Position numbers and translations under genes: made by a program
Shown: positions 1 through 8,100 of the stretch, piece by piece
Position numbering within the stretch: the stretch's first letter is position 1
Layout: each line of letters begins with the position of its first letter
From: a bacterium
GTDB taxonomy: Bacteria; SM23-31; JAUVVT01
NCBI GenBank assembly: GCA_030616165.1
Contig: JAUWXV010000067.1
Coordinates: 1 to 15,427 of the forward strand
Length of the DNA stretch: 15,427 nucleotides
Direction: 5' to 3'
The notes under the pieces: generated by a model
What the model was told of the DNA's origin: nothing
Seen by the model: only the letters and a program-made list of their open reading frames with translations
Database searches by the model: none

Positions 1-102
1 AAGGCCGGATTTTTTACGCATAATCTTCAATTCTCTGATTTTTTCCTGTATTTTTCTTAAATTCTTTTTATATTCATTTATTTTTTCAATATTAGAAACC
101 AT
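1..102 (-). CDS. Unidentified protein, N-terminal 34 residues only (runs off window)
   Basis: An open frame starts at the ATG at 102-100 and continues without a stop to the window edge. The start is set by a near-perfect Shine-Dalgarno (AGGAGGA) a few bases upstream. The visible peptide begins MVSNIEKINEYKK and is rich in Lys, Glu and Ile in a helical, coiled-coil-like pattern, ending with basic residues around MRKKSGL. There is no signal peptide or membrane segment in the visible part. A terminator lies between it and the sugar transferase upstream, so it probably forms its own transcription unit. I do not recognise the family from 34 residues and assign no function. That it is a gene is supported by the start context and the open frame. 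Confidence 0.7.
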   Translation of the reverse strand, partial: MVSNIEKINEYKKNLRKIQEKIRELKIMRKKSGL

Positions 103-106
103 AAAA

Positions 107-113
107 TCCTCCT
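107..113 (-). promoter_or_regulatory. Strong Shine-Dalgarno of the partial gene
   Basis: On the minus strand AGGAGGA is followed by TTTT and then ATG. This is the best ribosome binding site in the window and fixes the start of the truncated gene. The sugar transferase, by contrast, has no visible Shine-Dalgarno. Confidence 0.8.
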
Positions 114-164
114 ATAAAATTTATAGAAAATTCATTAAAAACTTTTTTTAAAATATTGCACAAA

Positions 165-193
165 ATTATATAATAAATTCTATTTCATTTCGA
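165..193 (-). promoter_or_regulatory. Candidate promoter of the partial gene
   Basis: On the minus strand a perfect TATAAT (170-165) lies 17 nt downstream of TCGAAA (193-188), a 4/6 match to the -35 consensus. The same stretch also reads TAATTTTG, which fits the Bacteroidetes -7 pattern TAnnTTTG. It sits just after the terminator at 197-223, where a promoter for the next gene is expected. In DNA this AT-rich a TATAAT can occur by chance, so the call is tentative. Confidence 0.35.
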
Positions 194-196
194 TAT

Positions 197-223
197 AAAA
201 AAACTCCACAAAATTGTGAAGTT
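197..223 (-). terminator. Intrinsic terminator after the sugar transferase gene
   Basis: In minus-strand RNA, AACUUCAC (223-216) pairs with GUGGAGUU (209-202) over eight base pairs including one U-G wobble. The loop is six nt, and a run of U follows directly (203-197). The wobble makes the stem complete only in minus-strand RNA; read on the plus strand it contains a C/A mismatch. It lies about 90 nt past the stop of the sugar transferase and would end that unit before the next gene. Confidence 0.7.
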
Positions 224-314
224 ATGCACTTTTACTATTGAAACTTTAAAATATTTTTAATTTACATGTTATATAGATTTTAAAAAACAACATAACCAAA
301 ATAATATTACATCT

Positions 315-1748
315 TCAACAAGCCCCTTTAACTAAAACGATGGCTGGTATTGTTTTTAACATTATTTTAATATCCATCCAAAAAGACCAATTTTCTATAT
401 AATATATATCTAAATTTATTACCCTGTCGAAATCTTTTATACTGCTTCTTCCATTTACTTGTGCTAAACCAGTAATACCAGGCCTAACATCAAACTTACG
501 CATATGCCAAATTTTAAAATTATTTGCTTCTAATCTCAAACATGGACGAGGACCTACTAAACTCATATCCCCTTTAATTACATTAATAAATTGTGGAATC
601 TCATCAATACTAAATTTTCTTAAAAACCTCCCAATCCGAGTACAACGCGGATCTCTTTTAATTTTAAAAATTGGACCATCCATTTCGTTAAATTTCATTA
701 ATTCATTCATTTGTTTTTCAGCACCTTCTATCATGGTTCTAAATTTATATATTTGAAATGGCTTTTCTCCTCTACCCAATCTTTCTTGTTTAAAAAAGAC
801 AGGACCTTTTGAAGTAATTTTTATCAGCAATGCAATAAATAATAGAAAAGGTGATAATAAAACTAATCCTGTAATAGAAAAAATAATATCAAAACATCTT
901 TTAATAATTTTATTGTATTTTAATAAAATTTTATCTTCTAAAGAAAAAAGAGGAATATTTCCTATATTATAAATTTTTGTTGGGTATGTTATTAAACCAT
1001 AAATATTAGGTATAATTGTAATTTTTGTTTCAAATTTGTCACAAATTGATTTTATATGTAATACTATATCTTTAGGAATACTGGGATTAGATAATACAAC
1101 CTCATCTATATTATGATTTATCAATACATTTTTTAATGAACCTATATTCCCTAAAATCCTTTTCCCTTCCATTTCTTTCTCTATATTCTCATCACTATCA
1201 TCCAAAAATCCAACAGGGGAATAACCATAATTTCTATTATTTTTAATAAATTCCCAAAAATATGTTTCCTCTCTTCCGGTTCCTATTATTAAAACATTGT
1301 TAAGTCCTATACCTTTTTTCCTAAAGTATCTAATGATTGATTCATAAAATCGATGAAGAAAGTAAATAACAATAATATTAATAATCCATGATGTAGCAAT
1401 GACTATACGAGAAAAATTAATAATACCTCCGGTTAGATTCCCCTTAATTATATAACTGGTTACCATAGAAAATACAGCCGTCAATGACATTGCTTTCACA
1501 GTAAACAAAAACAAATCCAATTTATCAGCTAATTTCTTAACATTATATATTTCCGTCATGTTAAGGGAAATTATACCAAAAATTGAAACTACAAAAGAAA
1601 AATCTAAATAAGGTTTATAAGGATGAGGAGTGCTTGAAAAAAATCCAATTTTATACCTAATCCAATAAGATAAATTAAAAATAAAAAATATAGCCACATA
1701 ATCCCCACCCATTTCGAATATTTTGAAAAGCGTTTTCTTTTCAAACAT
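315..1748 (-). CDS. Undecaprenyl-phosphate sugar-1-phosphate transferase (polyprenyl glycosylphosphotransferase)
   Basis: This is an inner-membrane enzyme that would transfer a sugar-1-phosphate from a nucleotide sugar to a polyprenyl phosphate, the first step of exopolysaccharide, O-antigen or similar glycan assembly. The N-terminus holds about four hydrophobic segments (near residues 15-31, 50-64, 82-100 and 113-132). A Rossmann-like CoA-binding-type domain with IIGTGRE (154-160) follows, then a membrane segment (287-309) and the bacterial sugar transferase domain. Conserved motifs are KFRTM (335-339), DEIPQ (382-386, holding the catalytic Asp-Glu pair known from PglC-type enzymes), SLVGPRP (396-402) and RPGITG (422-427). 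At 477 residues it has the usual length of WbaP/WcaJ-like large-topology members. The sugar cannot be told from sequence. No Shine-Dalgarno is visible. It lies 101 nt after the giant surface protein and may be co-transcribed with it. Confidence 0.93.
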   Translation of the reverse strand: MFEKKTLFKIFEMGGDYVAIFFIFNLSYWIRYKIGFFSSTPHPYKPYLDFSFVVSIFGIISLNMTEIYNVKKLADKLDLFLFTVKAMSLTAVFSMVTSYIIKGNLTGGIINFSRIVIATSWIINIIVIYFLHRFYESIIRYFRKKGIGLNNVLIIGTGREETYFWEFIKNNRNYGYSPVGFLDDSDENIEKEMEGKRILGNIGSLKNVLINHNIDEVVLSNPSIPKDIVLHIKSICDKFETKITIIPNIYGLITYPTKIYNIGNIPLFSLEDKILLKYNKIIKRCFDIIFSITGLVLLSPFLLFIALLIKITSKGPVFFKQERLGRGEKPFQIYKFRTMIEGAEKQMNELMKFNEMDGPIFKIKRDPRCTRIGRFLRKFSIDEIPQFINVIKGDMSLVGPRPCLRLEANNFKIWHMRKFDVRPGITGLAQVNGRSSIKDFDRVINLDIYYIENWSFWMDIKIMLKTIPAIVLVKGAC

Positions 1749-1767
1749 TTATGTAAAAATTATTTTT

Positions 1768-1782
1768 ATTGTATAATACAAT
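1768..1782. promoter_or_regulatory. Perfect 15-nt palindrome in front of the sugar transferase
   Basis: ATTGTAT and ATACAAT flank a single central base. The palindrome lies about 20 nt upstream of the sugar transferase ATG and contains TATTAT on the minus strand, a 5/6 match to a -10 element. The hexamer 17 nt upstream (TTAATA) is only a 4/6 match to a -35. It could be an operator over a weak promoter, or chance in AT-rich DNA. Confidence 0.3.
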
Positions 1783-1849
1783 CTTATCTTTGTATTATTA
1801 AAAATAACATAAAATTGACATTCTTTACAAAAAATGACTATATTTTATA

Positions 1850-2131
1850 TCACCTTAAAAATAACATTCTCTTTGCCTGCACAAATTTCCCTCCTCTAAT
1901 CTGATAAATATAAACACCTGAAGAAACTTTAATTCCAAAATTATTTGTTCCATCCCATTCTATTGAATGGAATCCAGATTCCATTTTCCTGTCAATAAGC
2001 GTCTTAACTTCTTGACCGAGAATATTATAAACTTTGAGTGTTACATTTTCTTCACGTGGCAAATCAAATTTTATATTAGTTGTTGGGTTAAAAGGATTTG
2101 GGTAATTCTGATATAATGCATAATTCTTCGG
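1850..2131 (-). other. T9SS type A sorting domain of the giant protein
   Basis: Residues 2810-2902. The motif begins at N2818 (NYPNPFNPTT), continues with strand motifs IKFDLP, VTLKVYNILGQEV, GFHSIEWDG and SSGVYIYQI, and ends in a basic residue (MLFLR). In this family the domain is recognised by the type IX secretion machinery and is normally cleaved on export. The second copy, in the neighbouring 439-residue protein, shares the same strand order and spacing. Confidence 0.92.
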
Positions 2132-5100
2132 AGATTTAATGGCTATTGAAATAGTTTCAAGGATAGAATACATTCCATTTATATCAATAGATTCAAGTCT
2201 GTAATAATATTTTTTATTTGACTCAATATTCTCATCAATAAATTTATATGTTTTATCTTCATTATTCTTTATATAATTTTCAGTTAGTACAATAAAATCA
2301 CCATTTTTACTATCACTTCTCAGAATAACATATCCAATATTGTTTTCTTCAGAAGCAGTTTCCCACGAAAGAATGACCTTTCCTTCAAATTCAGATGCCT
2401 TAAAGGTAATAAGTTCAATGGCGACAGGAATTCCAGTTGTAAAATTGAATGTTTCCATCCAATTACTGTAAAAACATCCATCACATGCTCTTGCTCGCCA
2501 ATAATATTTCTTTAAATCTTCTAAAGGAGTTTTTAATGTTGTACAGGTAGTAGTATCACCTTCACAACATCCGGTAATAAATATAACAACATTTGTATTG
2601 AATGTAGAATCTGTCGATACAATAAAATCATAGGTACAAATATCTCTTATAGTAGTAGAATTAATTATTGTCAAGGTTGGCGTGGCAGTTTTTACAATTG
2701 TTCCATTTATTGGACTAAGACCAACAGGAGCAGTTGGAATTGAAGAAATATTTGGAATACCAGATTTCTCAATAGAGAATTCGCTTTCATTTTTTATCTT
2801 ATCAACTGCAGTTATTTTATAGTAATAAGTTGAATCATTCTCAAGTCCTGTATCAATAAAAAATGTGTCAATAACCTGGCTATAAATTTCTTTAAACTCA
2901 TTACCTATTTTCTTGTAAACATTATATCCTGCTAAATCACTTTCGATATTTGGACTCCAAGTGAGCATTAAAGCTTTACTTCCAGGTATAATCACCAAAT
3001 TCTGAGGTTTAGAAGGAGGTGTTTGGTCAGGTTCAGGAAGAGTAGTAAACTTTTTCAAACCCGATTCCCACTTATTGTTACTTTTATCAATACTTCCTCC
3101 TTGGAAAGTGTATTCTGTTTCTGGTGATAATTCTGTAATTGTCACAATATGTTCAAAAACATCCTTCGAACTTCCAACAACATTCTTAAGTAATTCAGCA
3201 TACGATTTACCAGTTTTCAATAGTTGCAATTTTTTCTCAAGACCTTTTGTAGAATCATATTTAACAAAACTATCAGAGAGTTCGTCAGTAACCCATTTAA
3301 TAGTTACTGATTTATCACTTATGGAAATTACTTGTATAGAATCAATAACACTTGGAGGAATCAAATCTGGTGTATCTACAGTCCTAAAAGTTAATTTTTC
3401 ACTATAAGTTGGTCCATTTTGAGCAATATCTACTGACGCAACTCGTACATGATATATTGTATCCGGAAGCAAATTAGTCATAGTAATTTTATGTTCAATA
3501 ACATGCTTTGGCAAACTGGTTGAAAGTGTGGGACCATATATTGTATCAAGTTTTCCAAATGTCGAGTCTAAACCAAACTCAGCATAAGAATCACTTGGCT
3601 CATCAGTTTTCCATAAAACAGTGGCTTCATTGTCTGTAACCGAGACAATTTTTGGACCTTCCTTTATTATTGGAGGCACAATATCTGTTTCTTCTTTTGT
3701 CGTAAAAACTAAATCTTCACTGAAAGTTGGTCCATTTTGGCTTAAATCAGTTGATGCTACTTTATAATTGTATGTTTCGTTAGTCTCTAAGTTAGTTAAA
3801 GTAATTTCATGGCCTGTTACATTAAATGCAGTGCCTTTAACCAAAGTATATTCTCCATTTAATCCATAATAAACAAAAGAATTTGAATTTTCATCTGTTG
3901 ACCATTTTATCGAAGCAGAATTTTTAGTAATATTTGATATAACAGGTCCGTAAGTAATTTCAGGGCTTATTATGTCTTTTGAAACCTCAGTCTTTAATCT
4001 TCCAGTGCCTCCAGGTGGTTGAGCAATTTTTAAAGTTCTGGAACGTTTAAATAAAGTACTATCTCCAACATAGTCAACCGGGAATAAAGCTATTGTATTA
4101 AAGTTAAAATCTGTTGAAGAAACCACAAACCAGTATTCTGTTCCAGGTATAAGGTCAGTGACTATAACATTGTGCTCTTTTACTAAATCAGGACTTCCTT
4201 TCTTTGAAAATGCTTCTTCTGAACCAACAACCTTATAAAATACATAACTATCTGAATTTTCATGTGTTACCCAATAATAAGAGACAACTTCGTCTTTAAT
4301 ATCAGCTATAGGACCTTCAATTATTTTAGGTGGGATAACATCTGTTTCTAAAAGAGTTCTAAATGATTTAACTAATTTTGATTTTATCTCATTCCCATCT
4401 TTGTCAACAGATGATGATGAAAATTTATATTCTGTATTAGGCTTTAGTTCAGTAAGTTCAAATTTTTGTGTAAAACTGTAATTAGATGTTCTGACAGTAT
4501 TAACTAATTCTGAGCCGACTTCACTATATTCTAAGATACTTATTGCAATATTATCTGTTTCCCAGACAATAGTTGCTGTTGTTGTGGTAACATTTGAAAC
4601 ATCAGGTCCCAATATAATATTAAGTGGTTTTTCAACAACTTCTTTTAATGTTCTAAAGGGTGAATCAGTACCTTGCATAATTAACTTATTTTGATTAGCG
4701 CTTACATCTGTGGAAGATATCCCATATTGATAATAAGTGCCTGGTTTAAGATTTGTCAATAAAACTTTATGAATTTTCATTACATCTGGATAACCCTCAT
4801 TCATAACATTTTCTGGTTCTCCTACAATCCAGTAGTTAACATAACTATCTGAATCTTCATCTGTACTCCATTCAATTAAAGCAGTATTTGTTGTTTTATT
4901 TGAAACATATGGGAGTTCAGTTGCCTTAGGAGGCTCAGTATCAGGTTTCTCAAGAGTTCTAAAAGTTCTGTCAATTGCGACAAATTCATTATTATTTGCA
5001 TCTATAGAGGTTACCCTATAATGATAGATTGTATCGGGCAAAAGCTCATCAATAAAAATTGAATGCTTTATTACCAATTCCCCATCGTATCCAAAGTTCC

Positions 5101-8100
5101 CGTAATTTATATCAATTCCATAATCAACTCTGCTGTCTGAGGGCTCATTCGTAATCCACTCAATGGTCAAACTTGCCATAAATGTTTCTTCCGAAGATAA
5201 ATATATATCTTTATCTACATCATGAGGTGCACCACCGGGTATTAAACATGGAGGAGTTATATCTTCAGCAACTAAAGTATGTAATGGTGAATCAAGTCCA
5301 TCCATTACTGAAGTATTTTTATTCGGACTGTTATCCATTGAGATTACTTTATAATAATAATCAGTGTTTTCAGATAGACCTGTAATTTTAACTTTATGCT
5401 TTTTCACAAAATCAGAACTTCCCTGTTTTTCAGGAACTCCATCTTTTGTCCAGAACTCAACGAAACTTGTTGAAACCTCATTGGTCTCCCATTCGATAGT
5501 TGCTGTATTTCTTTCAACTTCCTTAGCAAGAGGAGGACTTGTAATTTCTGGTTTGGTTATATCTTTCTCTATGCCAGTTTTAAAAGTTCTATCTATATCA
5601 ATAAAAATATTTCCACTTTGATCTGCTGAACTTACACGATAGTGATAAAGTTTTCCGGCTTCAAGTTCATCTAAAAAGACGCTGTGCTCTTCTCCAGGTT
5701 CTCCTATCTTTTTACTGCCGTATGTTAAATCCAGTCCATATTCCATTATGCCTGATGAATATTCATCAGTTTTCCATTTAATTATAACGCTATTTTGCTT
5801 TACATCCTCGACGTAAGGAATTCCACCAGGAACAATCTTGGGCGGGGTGACATCTAATATCTTTTTTGTCTTAAACGGCAGACCACTTACAAAAGCTTCG
5901 TTCCGACTGGCATCCATAGTATAAACAATATATTCATATTTTGTATCAGCAGATAAGCCATCAATTGCAATAGTATGAATTTTAGTCAAAGTTTTATCAA
6001 ATTGCTCTTTGTATTGTTCAACTTGTGGAGCCTTTGAAATACTGGATTTCACTCTATATTTTACTTTTGTGTCTGAATATTCGTTCGTTTCAAAATATAT
6101 TGTTGCTTGAGATATGGTTATTCCTGAAACACTTGGCTTCACGGTAAATTCAGGAGCTTTAGTATCAGACGTTTTCCTTGTTTTGAATAGGTTGTCACCA
6201 CTTGGTGGACTGCTATTCCCACTTATATCAGTTGATTTAACACGATAATGATAGGTAGTATCGCTAATCAAATTTGTGAGTTCAACAATGTGTTCGTTCT
6301 TTGTGGGACTGGGCGGGATATCAACGGAAATCACATTATCATAAATCGTCGTAAGTCCATATTCTACAATACTTGAGCTTGATTCTTTAGTATACCATAC
6401 TATGCTTGCGCTATTGTCAGTGATATTTTCTGCTCTGACAGATTCTAATATAGGTAGTGTTACATCTGCTTCTGCTTTAGTTTCAAAAATAAGCATGTTT
6501 CCGAATACATCAATAGATTTCTCAGAAGTATTAGCACTTGGATCTGTTGATTTTATCCTATATTCATATTTAGTTGAGGGGGTAAGATTTTCAATTAGTA
6601 TATTATGTTCCCTCTCAAATTTACCGCTTTTAACCTCTGTAAATGTTGCTCCTGATTCATATACTCTATATAAAATCAATGCATCTGCATCCTCCTTAGT
6701 GTTAAATTTTACTATTGCAGAATTATTCCTGGTAACTGGTTCGAACAAAGTAATTGAAGGTTGAATATTATCTATCTCTGTTTCCGTCAAAAATGAATCA
6801 ATTTTACCTATAGTCGGACCATTATCGCTTTTATCAATTGCCCCAACACGATAGTAATACTTTGTCCCTTCTTTTAAATCTGCTATGATAACAAAATGAA
6901 AATAATCAAAATCCGGCACATCTATTTTAGTAAAAACATCGATGCTTAAGCCATATTCAACATATCCTTTTGTTTCTTCGTCAGTATACCACTCAATGAT
7001 TGCTGAAGTCATAGTTGGTTTTAAATTATAAGGACTGCCTTTCACAAAATTAGGAAAAACCTCATCTTCAATTGGGGTAATTGCTTTATATGCTTCAGTA
7101 AGAATATCAAATTGCCCATCAGGATTCATTACTTTTACATCGTAGATACCTTCAGAAACCGGAGCTTTTAATAATCCTGTCAAAGCCCCATCAGCATTCA
7201 ATATGACATTTTCAAGACTTTTAGTATCAATATTAACTACAGCACCCTCTATGAAGAAGTCACCATAAATCGTTATAGAAATATCTTCATCAGTGGCACC
7301 CATGGAAGGATAAATACTTGTAATTTTTGGCGGAGGTGCAGTTACAGTGATGACGTAACTCTGTTCCACTTTTGATATACCATCTGTCACACCTACTTTT
7401 ACATCATGTATTCCAATTTGTGATACATCAGGTGTCCAACTAATTGTTCCATCTACTGAGTTTATATTCATTCCTATTGGATATGTAACTAAAAAATAAG
7501 TCAATGAGACACCTTCTATATCAATGGCTGTAATTTTACCAGTGTATTCTGTTTCAGCTTTTATTGTTGTATCTGATGGAAATACAATAATCTCCGGAGG
7601 TTGATTTGGCTCTGCAATAACTGTAAGATTAAAACTTCTTGTAACTATATTTACCTTATCACTTATATTCACAGTGATAGTATGAGTACCCAACTGTACA
7701 GTATCAGGTATCCACTCAATTAATCCACTTAAAGAATCAATGGTCATTCCAGTTGGAGGAGATGTTAACGAAAATGTTAAAGGTTTTTTCTCAGGATCAT
7801 AAGCTTTAACCTCTGCTATATATTCTTGTCCAACTCCTATTTCACCATCCGCTAAAAATTCAACTATAAACGGCTTTAAATCTGTTACTTTAAATACGTT
7901 AATTGTATATTGACCTTCAATAATATTAACCCCATCACTTGCACTTATACTAATAGTATGAGGCCCTATTTGTGTTAAAGAAGGAGTCCATTTAATAATT
8001 CCAGTTGTTGTGTCAATCACCATACCAGTTGGTGCAGAAATAAGTTCATATTTAATTATTAGACCTTCTGGATCAACTGCTCTTACTGTTGAAGTATATT

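Noticed and set aside
3075-3407. Plus-strand open frame inside the giant gene; others lie at 5182-5385, 5364-5621, 6402-6764 and 10173-10376
   Set aside because: Each is antisense to the intact modular protein, has no Shine-Dalgarno worth noting and no recognisable product. The minus-strand repeat pattern explains the sequence.
3032-7078. Tandem DNA repeat or phase-variable short repeat tract
   Set aside because: The repeats are protein modules of about 100 residues with diverged DNA. No short iterated tract able to slip was seen.
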